In this document: in pieces, positions 1 through 11,595 of the stretch
Layout of the letters: each line of letters opens with the position of its first letter
Numbering within the stretch: position 1 is the first letter of the stretch
Source of the DNA: Heliocybe sulcata
Taxonomy: Eukaryota > Basidiomycota > Agaricomycetes > Gloeophyllales > Gloeophyllaceae
DNA: 64,000 bases
Reading direction: 5' to 3'
NCBI GenBank assembly: GCA_004369045.1
Contig: ML213503.1
Location: forward strand, 2,017,121-2,081,120
Position numbers and translations under genes: made by a program
The notes under the pieces: generated by a model
The model's input: only the letters and a program-made list of their open reading frames with translations
Database searches by the model: none
What the model was told of the DNA's origin: nothing

Positions 1-470
1 GGTGGTGTCAGCGCGCTGCTGAACGTCAATAACGAAACAGAGTGTATGGATACAACGAGTGACTTTTAGATGGCGGACAAGAGAGAGACTTTAGACAAGG
101 AGTGCCGAGGTAGACACGACAACCAGACTGATCGGCCCAGTCGCGAGGACGAAACGAGGATGGGTCCTCTGGCCATTATCTCGTCGTACTTATAGACAGA
201 CCGGGCGCATCTGTTATTGTCATTAGAGCAATCACAAGTACGAAGAACATGGGTGTTTGAGGGATACGTGATGGATTCTCCCATCCCAGCCACCGCCACC
301 GTGTGCCGGATTTGGAGGCCTCTGGAATTACAAACTCGGATGCTTCGATGCTGCTGCGGAGAGGATTATCGGCAGCCCAAGGCAGGATATTTATATGAAG
401 CAGAGTGGTATATAAAGACCTGCCCTGCGTATTGAGACTCTTCATCTCTCCTTCATGCACTTGCTTATAG
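1..470. other. Intergenic, no gene recognised
   Basis: No recognisable protein or RNA gene was found on either strand. A minus-strand frame is open for about 140 codons (176-601), but it has no familiar motif and runs across the TATA box and the micro-ORF that follows, so it was not called. The right part reads as a promoter for whatever is transcribed from about 440 onward. Confidence 0.4.
409..417 (+). promoter_or_regulatory. TATA box upstream of candidate micro-gene
   Basis: The sequence TATATAAAG matches a canonical TATA box. It lies 54 bases upstream of the ATG at 471, and the stretch between is pyrimidine-rich (TCTTCATCTCTCC), as in many fungal transcription start regions. Confidence 0.4.
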
Positions 471-581
471 ATGGTTGACTTTTTGAAAGCGACTATAGGC
501 GCCAACTGGGGCCAGGCACTGAAGTGGCTCGGAGCAAGCCTGTCTGGGAGTCTTGGATATCTTGGATCCTTGTCCCCTTGA
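471..581 (+). CDS. Candidate micro-protein, 36 residues, amphipathic
   Basis: A short frame encodes 36 residues beginning MVDFLKATIGANWGQAL and ending in a Gly/Ser/Leu-rich tail with LGYLGSLSP. Hydrophobic residues (V, F, L, I, W, L, W, L) fall at helical spacing in the first half, so an amphipathic helix is plausible. There is no cysteine and no C-terminal CaaX box, so it is not a lipopeptide mating pheromone. Support for expression is only the TATA box 54 bases upstream and the pyrimidine-rich leader. No family is recognised. It could be a chance frame; transcript data or conservation in related fungi would settle it. Confidence 0.3.
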   Translation: MVDFLKATIGANWGQALKWLGASLSGSLGYLGSLSP

Positions 582-1094
582 TCGATCCGTACCCTCGCCA
601 CTCAAGTTGCCTTTGAATCATTTCCTAGATCCTAGGATGGGCATATCGGTCTATAGATGATATGCGACTTACTGGAACCGGCGCATCTGTCCAGACGCAA
701 CCCAGCTTTTCTGCGGTGCATTTCAAGGTCACCGTATACCTTGAGAGGTTCAAGATGATCACTACCTCTGGATGGACGGGAATACAATTTGCATACGAAA
801 GTTGCGATCTTCTCGACGGATGCCGAATGGTGCGCATGAAGCAAGAGAATTGAACAGGTTGCCAGGGACACAGTCATCTGGCCACCGCCGCGCGGGGTAT
901 GAAAACCGCTCACAAAAGCGCGTGTCGCGCTAATTTCGCTCCTATCTCTCTTGTTCTCTTTTTTCCTCTTGTCGCCCTCGACTGGGTCCCTCTCTTGGTT
1001 CTGCTGTTTGCTGTTTTATTGCTGTGCATCTGTCATTTAAATCTACCTGCAATCTCTCTTCACGTTAAAACTAACTTTGCTATCGCGAGCGATC
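582..1094. other. Intergenic, promoter of the cupredoxin gene
   Basis: No gene is seen. From about 940 to 1070 the plus strand is strongly pyrimidine-rich (CTCTTGTTCTCTTTTTTCCTC and similar), as expected for the leader of a highly expressed fungal gene just before the ATG at 1095. Confidence 0.5.
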
Positions 1095-2486
1095 ATGCTG
1101 TCTTTCTCTCTTCTCTCGATGGGCCTGGTTGTCCTGCCGTTCACGGCTGCCCAAATGATTTATGATGTGACCGTCGGCGGTGCCGCTGGTAACTTGACCT
1201 TCAGTCCCGAAGCAATTGTGAGCCTTGCCAGGATTTCTGCCTTGTTATTCGGGTCTTTTTAACGCTTATTCTGGACAGTTCGCAAACCCGGGCGACCAGG
1301 TTGTCTTCCATTTCCAGCAGAAGAACCACACGGTTACACAGTCCTCGTTTGCTAACCCCTGTGGTCCCAAGGAAGGCGGTTTCGACTCGGGATTGTACGT
1401 GCACAGATACAAAACCCCGAGTTATCCGTTAACCGTACCAACAGCATGCCTGTGGCTGCCAATGTAACAGACAACTTCCCCACGTACACCATTCGTGTTA
1501 ACGACGTGAGTTCTGTCGCTTCCCATAAAGAGCGAAGGTCTGACCTATTATTGACGGATAGACGAACCCGGTCTGGGTCTACTGTGCGCAAGCCGCCAAC
1601 ACTGCCAACTCGCACTGCGGCAAGGGAATGGTCTTCGCAGTTAACTGCCCTGCTGACGGTTCTCCGAACTCGTTCACTAACTTCAAGAACTCGGCGCTGG
1701 CCATCGGCTCCAGCCTCGCTGCCGCTGCGTCGTCCACCGCTGCTGCCCCCAGTGAGACCGCTTCCAACACCTGGACAGCTGCCTACGGGAGTGTCACTGT
1801 TCCCCCGGCCCCCAGCGGCTCTGTGGTAACCCAGCCCATCACTCTGCAGTCCTCTAGCTGGACCACGGTGTACACGAGCTACCCCAACTCTCCAGCGCCC
1901 ACTCCTGCCGCTCTTGAAGGCCAGGTCCACAAGGTCATCGTTGGCGGCACGGGCAAGCTGACATTCGACCCTCCTCGCATCAGCGCCCAACCCCGCGACA
2001 TCATCATGTTCGAGTTGTACGTGCACCAGCGCTCCCCCAACCGTTCCCGTCTAACCTATTATGCACCATAGCCACCAGAAGAACCACACCGTGACCCAGT
2101 CCTCGTTCGCCGACCCGTGCCGGCAGCTCAACGCCAACGGGACGACCGGCTTCGACTCGGGCTTCCTCCCCGTCGCCGACGACGCGAGCAGTTTTCCGAC
2201 TTGGAACGTCACTGTCAACGACACCGCGCCCATGTGGGCGTACTGCCGCCAGAAGACCCCCGCGTCGCACTGCGGCGCCGGCATGGTGTTCGCGGTCAAC
2301 TCGGACGAGTCGTCGCAGCGCAGCTTCAGCGCGTTCCAGGCGCTGGCGGAGCAGCTCAACGGCACCGCTGCCGCGGCGTCTGCTTCGCCCTCTGCGACTG
2401 GCTCCACGTCGGGTGCGGGTGCTGTTCGGGTGGGCATCTTGAGCGCGGCTGTCGCTGCGCTTGGTGCCTTCGCTATTGTCTTGTAA
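1095..2486 (+). CDS. Secreted two-domain cupredoxin protein, GPI-anchor type
   Basis: Exons join into a secreted protein with two cupredoxin domains. The start MLSFSLLSMGLVVLPFTAA is a clear signal peptide. Domain 1 has the pieces YDVTVGGAAGNLTFSPEAI, FHFQQKNHTVTQSSFANPC and HCGKGMVFAVN; domain 2 repeats them as HKVIVGGTGKLTFDPPRI, QKNHTVTQSSFADPC and HCGAGMVFAVN. Each copy keeps a His in NHT, a Cys in the YC pair, a His in HC and a following Met, which could form a type 1 copper site. A Ser/Ala/Pro-rich linker separates the copies. The C terminus is Ser/Ala-rich and ends in a hydrophobic stretch (VGILSAAVAALGAFAIVL), typical of a GPI signal. Four introns are visible. Family members are fungal extracellular serine-rich or cupredoxin proteins; their exact role is unknown. 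Confidence 0.85.
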
Positions 2487-2793
2487 TCAGCGAAGACTGT
2501 TATGGACCTTCTGCTCGTCACGTTTGTTCCCCGTGCTTTGTGAATTGCTGTACGGACTTGATAGTTTTATGTCTTGATGACGACTTTTCTTTGGGCTTGT
2601 AGGTAGATACCCCTCTTTCCTGGTGAATGACAGATGCTATGGCATGAATATGCTACGCTACCCGGAAGAAGGCATTACATGCGGACATATCTGCAGTCCG
2701 CTCGACATCGGAGCAAGAAGGCAATCGAATCGATGGCAAATCAAGCGGATGATAAAATACAGAAAACAGCGTAAGCAATATACGATACTAAAG

Positions 2794-4536
2794 CTACTCT
2801 TCCGCGTTCGCCATAGACTCTCTTGCCTTCTTCTCCTTCCTTAGTCGCTTCTTCTCCCTCTTCGCCTCGTCATCCTCCTCACCCTCCGCCGCCTTTGCAG
2901 CCTTTTTAGCCGCCTTCTCTTCCTTCTTCTTCCTCTTCCTCTCCGCCTCCTCGTCCTCAGCAGCATCGGCTTCTGAAGCCATTGTCACGTCGCCGTCTCC
3001 TGCGACCGAGTCGCGCTTTCGCTTCTTCTCCTTCTTGTCTTTTGTGGGGCTGACGGCGATATCCTCCGCTGGTTGCGCGGTAACAACTGAGGGTACGAAG
3101 GCGGGGACGGCCGCAGCTGATGATGACGAGCCAGCGACAGGTTGCTAGAAAAGCAACCATTAGCTCTGCATCGCAGAAGGTGAGGAAAAGGCCAAGTGTA
3201 CCTCGCGATTATAGTCAACATAGTCACGACTCCACTCCGCAGGCGTAGCATCCGTCTTCTCGCCATGCTTACCCAGCTTCCCATCCTTGACCATCTTCTT
3301 CTTCATGAGCGCCGTAGGCCCGAGACCCCACCTTCTCGGATAAGTATCGCGCTCCATGATACAGCGCTTGACCTTGGCGACCACGCCATGGTCGCACGTC
3401 GCGAGCTCGACGGTGGACATCTGTGCGATGGCGAGGGCGATCGCCTCGCCCTTGGTGGTCATGAGCACGACCTCCTCGTTCAGGCCGATGTCGGCCTCGT
3501 ACCGGAGGAGACCGCCGATCATGAGTTTCGCGCCGTAGCAGACGGCGTTGACCGCGCTGTCTTTGACGACGATGCGTTTGTAGCCGACGAGCAGGCATTC
3601 CAGGGGCCGGATGGCGCGCCTAAGATACGATTCTGGGGGTCGTGTTAGATGCACCGACGATCATGGATAATTGACAGTCGCAGCGTACCGTCTCTCGTGT
3701 TGTCGTAAAGCCATTGAGCGTCCAACACGTCGTGCATGGTCACAATGTCATCGTTCTCACTCATTGCGCCACTCCGTACGCGTCGCAGCTCCTGCATATG
3801 GCCACCCACACCCAGAAGCAGACCAAGGTGAACACATAGGGTCCGAATGTACGTGCCAGCCTCACAAGAGACCCAGAACACGCCGAGGTTGCGCTTCTCG
3901 TCGAACTCGAGAAGCTTGGACTCGTGAATGGTACGGATACGCAGCTGGCGTTTTACCGCGGAGATGAGGGGAGGACGTTGGAAGAGCGCACCGGTGAGGG
4001 TCTGAAGAGCCCGCGGAAGTGCGGTGAGATCTGGGAGAGAATTGTGCAGACGCAGGACGCAGACATACTCCTTCCCTGTGACGGGATTTAGTGAGGCACG
4101 ATCAGCATTCGACTATGGAAAGCTGTCACATACCTGCACTTTGTTGAGACTTGACAAGCCTAGTAGCGCGGTCGATACAGACGATCAGGCATCCAGTAAC
4201 CTTGGGATCCAAAGTGCCGCTGTGGCCCGTCTTTTCAACTCTCAGAATACGCCTCAGCCATGCGACAACTTCGTGCGAGGAGGGATTCGAAGGCTTGTCG
4301 AGGTTTATAACACCAGACTTGATGTATTGCGTGATATCACGCTTCAACGGGCTGCATCCCGAGGGAATGGGGGTAAAGTGGTTGGAACGGACAAGCAGCT
4401 TGTCGTAGTTTTTGAGCAGCAGAGGCCACTCCGAAGTGTCGAGTTTCGGCTCAGACTTTTCGGGTTGAATGGTATATGTGCCATCTAGCTGGGCAGAGGC
4501 AATTTGCTGGCGCGTCAATCCATTTGAAGGGGCCAT
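2794..4536 (-). CDS. CBF5: H/ACA snoRNP pseudouridine synthase Cbf5 (dyskerin)
   Basis: This is the catalytic subunit of box H/ACA snoRNPs, which converts uridine to pseudouridine in rRNA and snRNA in the nucleolus. The N-terminal dyskerin-like part ([20 protein letters not shown]) leads into the TruB catalytic domain, where [16 protein letters not shown] holds the catalytic Asp. [16 protein letters not shown] and the PUA domain ([20 protein letters not shown]) follow. The C-terminal tail is a run of Lys and Glu ([19 protein letters not shown]), usual for fungal Cbf5. Three or four short introns interrupt it. The start at 4536 gives [19 protein letters not shown], a normal Cbf5 start. It is divergent from the eL22 gene, with 236 bases between the two ATGs. 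Confidence 0.95.
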
Positions 4537-4566
4537 TTTCGAAGAGGGCTTGCACGTCCAAGCGAG

Positions 4567-4600
4567 CGCAACTTTGCCGCGAACGCAACTTTACCGCGAA
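4567..4600. repeat. Tandem 17-base element in the CBF5/eL22 divergent promoter
   Basis: Two head-to-tail copies, CGCAACTTTGCCGCGAA (4567-4583) and CGCAACTTTACCGCGAA (4584-4600), differ at one position. They start 31 bases upstream of the CBF5 ATG, within the 236-base region shared by two ribosome-related genes. The placement suggests a promoter or leader element, but no known factor site was recognised. Confidence 0.6.
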
Positions 4601-4772
4601 TTTCAACCACGCCGGAGGCAATATGCTCGCATGGCCTCCACGCGGGTGTAATCGAGATCTGATCAGCAACTGTACAGTTCTTTAAGAATCTCTGGGACCG
4701 CTGCTCGCTGTCCTGCCCGTTATACTCAACGCCCTCGCCCACCGTCGACCGCGCCCTCCCGCCACTTTCAAG

Positions 4773-5331
4773 ATGGTTAGTGCCTGTACCGCTTTGCTGA
4801 GTTCCCTTCTCAGTAGGCTTACATCGGGCGTCTCGTCCTTTTCCTCTGTTCCGTAGCCCAAGGCCGCCACCAAAACCACTGCTGCTAAGCACAAGTTCGT
4901 CATCGACTACTCTCGCCCCGCGAGCGACGGTGTCTTTGATGGCGCGGCCTTTGAAAAGTTCTTGCACGATCGTATCAAGGTCGAGGGCAAGGCTGGCAAC
5001 CTCGGCGACAACATCAAGATTCATCGTGATGGTTCGTGTTATTGTCTCTGGCAAGTCTTTGCATGCTGAGTTAATGCGTGTAAAGGCGACAAGAGCGTCA
5101 CCGTGACGTCGAGCATTCCTCTCTCGAAACGGTACCTCAAGTATCTTACGAAAAAGTTCCTCAAGAAGAACACCCTCCGTGACTGGATTCGTGTTGTCGC
5201 CTCGTCGAAAGACCAATACCAGCTCCGCTTTTACAATATTGCGTGAGTCCAGTGCATTTTCTCAAGTGTTTGCCATCCATTGATGTTTTACCTTCTGCAG
5301 AGGCGCTGGTGACGAGGAGGAAGAGGAGTAG
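4773..5331 (+). CDS. RPL22: 60S ribosomal protein eL22
   Basis: A cytosolic large-subunit ribosomal protein. Exons: ATG alone at 4773-4775, then 4857-5031, 5086-5242 and 5301-5331, giving 121 residues in perfect phase. The start is [20 protein letters not shown], followed by [35 protein letters not shown] and [13 protein letters not shown], with an acidic GAGDEEEEE tail, all typical of eL22. The first intron falls directly after the initiator codon. It shares a promoter with CBF5. Confidence 0.95.
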
Positions 5332-5514
5332 ATTGGCATATCCAGATTTATTCATCTGCTGCCACCCCATATGCATATGCTATTAGGTGCAATCTATGCC
5401 TTATTGCTCACTGCAGAGGAGCCGAGTGCACGCCGAGTTGTCTAGAGGATGCTTGTAGGTCTCGCCGCTGTATTCGTGTAGTTCGTCAGTGCTACACAAG
5501 ATTTGCCGAAAATT

Positions 5515-8500
5515 CTATCTAGATCCATGATTGACTATAGATATCGTCGTCTGCGGTGTTTGCCCGCCGTTATCGTCCTCGATCTTCATCTTCCCCAAGA
5601 CTGCCATGCCCAGCTCATGCCAAAGCACCTGCGACTCCACCAAGGGCTTCCCGCGAAATTGTTGTGCGAGCAGCGATGCCAGGTTATTACGCAGAACCTT
5701 GAGAGCGACGTTGGTCTTGGGTGCAACGCGCCACTTGAGCTTGCGGTCCACAGATACCGAGTCTGAGATGAGCTTGGATAGATCATTAGACCTAATTACT
5801 CTCCAAACAGAGTGAAGGATGATCTAACCTTGAAATCGCTTTCACCGCAAAGCAGCAGTATTGAAACATCGTCAACTGGGCCTGTCTCCCATGCATAGAG
5901 CCTCTTCGAATGCCTGCAAAACAGATGTCAGACATCGCTGCACGACTCTAGGAAACACGCACATCAAGGTGAAATAATTCAGGTAGTTCACGCCAAACTC
6001 CCTAGGGTTCCGCCCAAAGTTGACAGACGACGGATGGAAGGCAGCGGGCTGGTTATTGCCGATAGTCCGCATCTGCCAGGTCGTCTGGTCGATCGCGAGC
6101 AGCTTGGGGTACAGCCCCGCGGTGAGCGCTGCGTTCATGAGCGCTGTGTTTTGCGCATTGCAGTTGAGCTCGGTGGGGATGGTGACGAAGCGATTGCGGT
6201 TGCGACCGTAGCGGGCTCTGAAGAGAACGGTGAGAAGTGGATGGGTAGCGGGGGCAACTAAAGCCCACCTGCTCAGTTCCCGGACGAAGGAACGATCGAC
6301 TTGAATGAAGCCCGAATCCACGAGATACCTGTTGCGAAGAATCAGAACAGGCCCCATCATAGTTATCTGTTGTCGCACCCAAGAAATTGTTGCCGGAGCT
6401 CCTCGATTTGCTGTAGGTTCTGCATGAAGATGATTAAGAGGAAAGCACAGCGAAGGACATAGAAACATACCTGGTGACTCAAGAAATTCTGCCTACAGAA
6501 TTTGAACGCGTGGCCAGGAGCGCACGAACGCCAACTACTGAAAGCATTGTGGATAGTCAAGAAATCCGAATTTTCTAGCATATACAATCAGATAGGCGAC
6601 TGTTCCTGCCCCGATGAGATACATACCACTTTGGAATGAACGCTTCGCCTTGTCAGCCTGCTGCTCATGGCCAAATGGTGTCACGAATGGCGACTTCGAG
6701 TTGAGGGTAGCAGCGATTGTAAGGGCGGGGTCCAGACAACGGAAGAGTGTCGCCATGAGCAAGAACTTTCCGAGATGCACGTCCGTCGGTAGCTTGCTCA
6801 AAAGTTGACCCATTGCAGTGATCTCTTCCGAGGGCGTCAAGGCTCGGACCTATTCGAGACGGACGTCACCATACGCCCGTGCATACATCGACTGAAAACC
6901 TCACCTCGACCAGAGCAGCGACAGCTCTTTGGATATTGACAGAGGCCGGAGGGTCTAGAGCCCTCGACAGGACATCCTCTATAGACGAGCCTAACCGAAT
7001 CTTCATGATCTTGATGCGCAAAGCAAGGTCCGAAAGACTCAGACGCATCATCTCTGGAAGAGGATGGTCGGCCATCTGGAGCCCCTTCGATGAGATGTCA
7101 AACCATCTATCGCAAACATTCTTACCAGAGTATCATGACGCAGTCTCGTGAAAAGGTGGAAACATAACCCTTCCTGCACACGACCAGCACGACCACGCCG
7201 TTGAGCAGCATTGCTCTTGGCAATGAACGTCTCTATCAAGCGACTGATTTGGCGCTTTTCGTCGTATCTGTGAAGTATTAGCAACTTATTGTATTTCACT
7301 GTTGAGAACGTACCTCATCTCTTTATGCTTCCCAGTGTCAATGACGCAGGTGATATCAGGGATCGTGATACCAGTCTCAGCAATATTGGTCGCTATCCTC
7401 GAAAATGAGCGTATGTTTGGAATATGACTATGAAGACTGACCTATAACGATTTTACGAATACCTGGAGGAGGGATATTGAACACTGATCCCTGATTCTCC
7501 GTCGATATCGTTGAATGCAGAGGTAATATCTGGAAGTCATCGGATCCGAAGACGCGATGCTCGGCCAAGAGCTCCGTTAGCCGCCTGATTTCGCCTATAC
7601 CGGGCATGAAGACAAGGATTGCTGCGGAATGACTCTTGTACTCCGCATCTTCGACGCAGATACGTTCAAGCAATCGGAGGATAAGATCATAAGGCATCAG
7701 GCGCTCGTCTAGTAGATTGATAGTCGTCGCTGTCGCCGAGGAGTACCGTCTCTCAAGTTTGATATTTGCCTGTCCTTCCTCTTCATCGTCTTCGTCACCC
7801 GCTAGGGCGTCTTCGGACCAATCCTGGCGTCCCTTGCTGCGGTAGAACTTGTCATGAACTGGTCCGGAAGGATGGGGTCAGTCCGAGAAAAAATGTATTG
7901 AATAGAGCGTGCGTACGGCGACGAGCATACGGTGAGCTCTCGTCGATGGACCATTTAGTGCACTCGATGGCGTCCTCAAGATACCTGACGTCGACGGGGA
8001 AAGTACGACCAGGTACGTGGAAGGTTGGACAACCCCCAAAGTAATTGGCTATCTTGTCCGCGTCGACGGTGGCGGACATGAGAATCACCCTGCTAGTATG
8101 AGAGTTGGTAATGTAATGGAGTAACAAAGACTTACTTGAGGTCCTTGCGCTGCTCGATTAGAGACCTCAGAACAATAAGAAGGAAATCCGATTCTATGGA
8201 ACGTTCGTGGACCTTGTGCCCAATCAGTTTTCCGTGACTTCTAGGTGAAGTAAGCCTCTCACCTCATCGATAACAATATGCTGGGAAAGTCATGAGCCTG
8301 GCGTTCCGTCAAAAACATGGTGAGCCTTACAGTGATCTCGTCAAACGCCGTTCCTTCCCCACCTGAACCTGACCCATTCTCCAGCATCCGGAGGGCAATT
8401 CCATTGGTTACGAATGCGAGCCGGGTGTTCCTGCTGGTATTACTTTCCAGACGAATAGAGTAGCCAACAAGAGAGCTGAGCGTCCCAACTGCGCCAGGCG

Positions 8501-11051
8501 GATCACCCAATTCAGACGATACTCGCTGCGCCAGAGAGATGGCCGAGATTCGACGCGGCTCTGTACAGTATATCTTGCAGTGCTTCCCCTTCGAGAGCTG
8601 GTCCTCGAGGATGAAGGTGGGCACTTGAGTTGACTTGCCGCTGCAGGTGCACACTCAGTGGAGAAGTGAGAATACAGAGTGGGATGTGAGACTAACCATC
8701 CGGTCTCCCCGCTGAGGACCAGTACCTGCGAGGACTCCAACGTAGACACTATTTCCTCTCGATAACGAGCTACAGGTAGTTGATTGCGGTATTGCTACAC
8801 CCAATGGTCAATTAAAATTGCGAGACCTGACGCTGGGTACGAACCAGCATTTCCTGATACCCTGGACTCGCTTGCCTCGCCTTGAATCCGGCTATGAGCT
8901 GCTCTGAACTGAGATCATTGTCGTTTATAAAGCTGCGATTCAAATTGGATGTGGTAAGGGTAGCTGATCGGTCACCGCGGCCTTGCGTCTAGTAGGTTGC
9001 GTTAGTCTCTCAATGTTATAATGTCATGATAGTCGTTACCTTCGGCTCCGTGGTGAGCTTCGGTTGAAGGATGCGCTTCAACATGGCCCACACACTACGG
9101 TTCGTGGCGTTGTCATTGTCTTTCCTTCGCTCTTCCAACTCATCCCAGAGATCTCTGAAAGTCGCTGGTAAGAGCCTGAAGGATGTACGTCCAACAGTAG
9201 TCAGAGCAATTCCGGCAGCAAAACCCTCCGTGGGCGGGAAGGTCAATCCATGCAATGCGACTGTGGCAATGTAATTTTCGGCTTGTGAAAGATCATAGCA
9301 GGCGATATCTTCCATAGCCCAGTCTTGGCTTTTACCATCTGTCCAGCCCACACTAAGGGCAGCCCGTTTAGCGCGGCTGGATCCAGATATGTCGCTGTAG
9401 GATATGGCGGCATAGCGATCGGATTTAAGCACGACTTCTGATAAGAGAGTCTTAGGCGTCCGACCAGACCAATGCTTCGGCACCGACATGTCGCGCACTT
9501 CAATGGTGGTACCATTCTCGGCAGTCTCCGTTGCCGGCATCTCCTGCAAGATTCCGAATAATCCTCCAGTCGGAGCGTCGTCGTCGTCATCAAAGATATC
9601 AGCCTTAGTGGCATCCGCGGTAGGAGGTATCTCGGCTCTCGTGATTGGAGGGCTCTCCTGCCTTGACGTCTGTGGATCTTCCTGGACTGTATGCGTACCG
9701 CGTAGCTTGCTACGAAGCGAGGACTTCTGGGCCTTCTTCTGCTCCAGTCGGTACTGTGCTTCGGCGTCCTTTTGGTCAAAAAAGTAATGCTTCTTGACTT
9801 CCTCCAACCGTGATTGTAGAGTCTCCATGAAAATCGGATCGGCGGAATCCTGACCGCGCTGCATTTTCAAATCAGTGATTTGCAGCTTCAGTCTGACATA
9901 CTCGAGATTGGGATCGTCTATCTCAGAAGAAGTCTCTTCCGTGTCAGCCTGACCATAGGATGCCAGAATTCGAGCTTTCAAAGCCCCTGGATCCCCGTCT
10001 GGTTCTGGGGACGGAGATATCGGTTGAAAGTCTGTGGATGGCTCGGAGTCAGGGATGGTCGGCGTCGAAGGGGATGACTTGAATGATGGCACAAATTCTG
10101 CAGCTTTGGCATTCAGTCTGGACTCTGTCACATTGCACATTGCAGTAGAAGTTCCCGAGGGTCTCGAAGGAGTCAGTGGGGCGGGAGTTGGACGAGAACT
10201 GGGAGAATCAAAGTGCTTGGGCGTCTTGGGGGTTCGAGGTTCAGGATCATTGACACCTTCAGGCTGGTATCAGTAATCAGCCTGGAGAGCATCAATTCGA
10301 GAACACTACTCGTATTTCCGACAATCTCGTCTTCGGGGCAGTGAATATAGAGCTGTACTAGAGTAAGCAACCGTAAGGGTGCGGAAGATCCGTCACTGAC
10401 CCATTCGAATGCCTCATCAAGATCGATGCCCTTGATAGCACTGAGACACTCCTCTACTCTTTGTTCCGCGAATCCCAACCGTCGCAGGACACCAAATGTG
10501 ATACCTAGGCGAGCAAGGGCTTTCTCCTCTGGTTCAGTGATGACCTTCGCGTCTGATATCACAATTATTGGCCTCAGTTATACCATCATAAGTTATTGAG
10601 GAACTTACGGTCATCACGTCTCGGTTCACGCGTGAGTGCCAAGATACGGTCAGTCACCACAGGATCAAGCTCAAAGCTCGATAGGGTGTTCGAAAAGCGC
10701 CTCTCCTGGTCAATGGCCTGCATTGACATAAGTACAACTTAGCTCTGCGAAGTCGAGTCAACCATACCTTGACAGTCCTGGTTATCTCTTTCTCAGTTCT
10801 GTCTTGCAAGCGATCCACTAAGTCATTAAGCTGCTGATCTTCTTCACCCAGACTCTTCACATCGTTAGGAATCCCTTGAGGCTGTCCAGACAGAGCCTTC
10901 TCGTCTTTAGAAGACGTTTCAATGTCATTTGCATCACCGACGTCAGATGCCGGGGCGACTTCCTCGGGCTCTTCGACCTTCTTCTTGGGCACTGAAGTTG
11001 TGGCAAAGCCTCGCGCAACAGGCTTCAGCTGCGTCTTCTTCTTCTTAGCCA
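5515..11051 (-). CDS. DExH-box RNA helicase, DHX29/DHX57-like
   Basis: A large RNA helicase of about 1,400 residues. The N terminus is [20 protein letters not shown]-like helical segment follows ([20 protein letters not shown]) and runs into [15 protein letters not shown], a hallmark of the DHX29 group. A charged linker and a second conserved N-terminal domain precede the helicase core. Motif I is GETGCGKSTQVP, spliced across an intron; motif II is DEVH, also split by an intron; motif III is [23 protein letters not shown] and the QRRGRAGRV motif lie in the second RecA domain. The C-terminal helicase-associated and OB-fold regions end at 5515. Human DHX29 binds the 40S subunit and helps scanning through structured leaders. 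S. pombe ucp12 and yeast YLR419W are likely relatives. No CCCH zinc finger of the DHX57 kind was seen, so DHX29 is preferred. Confidence 0.85.
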
Positions 11052-11595
11052 TGCTGACCTCCGCCTGATTCCGATCACAAGAGGTCGCGAGCGCTAGGCT
11101 CCAGCTTAGTGTATTCAAGTCAGCACAATATTCGACGCGCTGTCAGCAGTAGTTTCTTCTTTAAATCTTCGGACTTCGTTATAGCGTATTATGCTCCGAG
11201 CTTCCCGGTCAGACCGACTCGACGTAAGGGATATGGAACAAGAAGTCTGCTTGGAGAGTGCATGGAACAGAGTGTGAGGATGTACAGCGAGTCCTTTATA
11301 TCCCCTAACCACTGGCACAAATTTGGTTGCACTGCAATCAAGAATGACTGGGTACAATATCGATCAAAAATATCTGCCTTACTTCGCGCCAGACCGTGGG
11401 AAATCTGACGTACCACCTTTCAAGCTGAGGAAGGTGTATAAGATAAAGAGCAGTACATGTAGTGGGATGGTACATACAATATTAATGCGTACTCTAGTGT
11501 GACAATGCGCGACTATGCAAAGAAAGCAATACAAGGATAACGGATATAATAGCAGTCCACCCGTAGGTCCAACGACAATAATAAACCTCCTCCCA

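Noticed and set aside
176-601. Minus-strand open frame of 141 codons
   Set aside because: It has no recognised motif and lies across the TATA box and leader of the plus-strand micro-ORF; composition looks non-coding.
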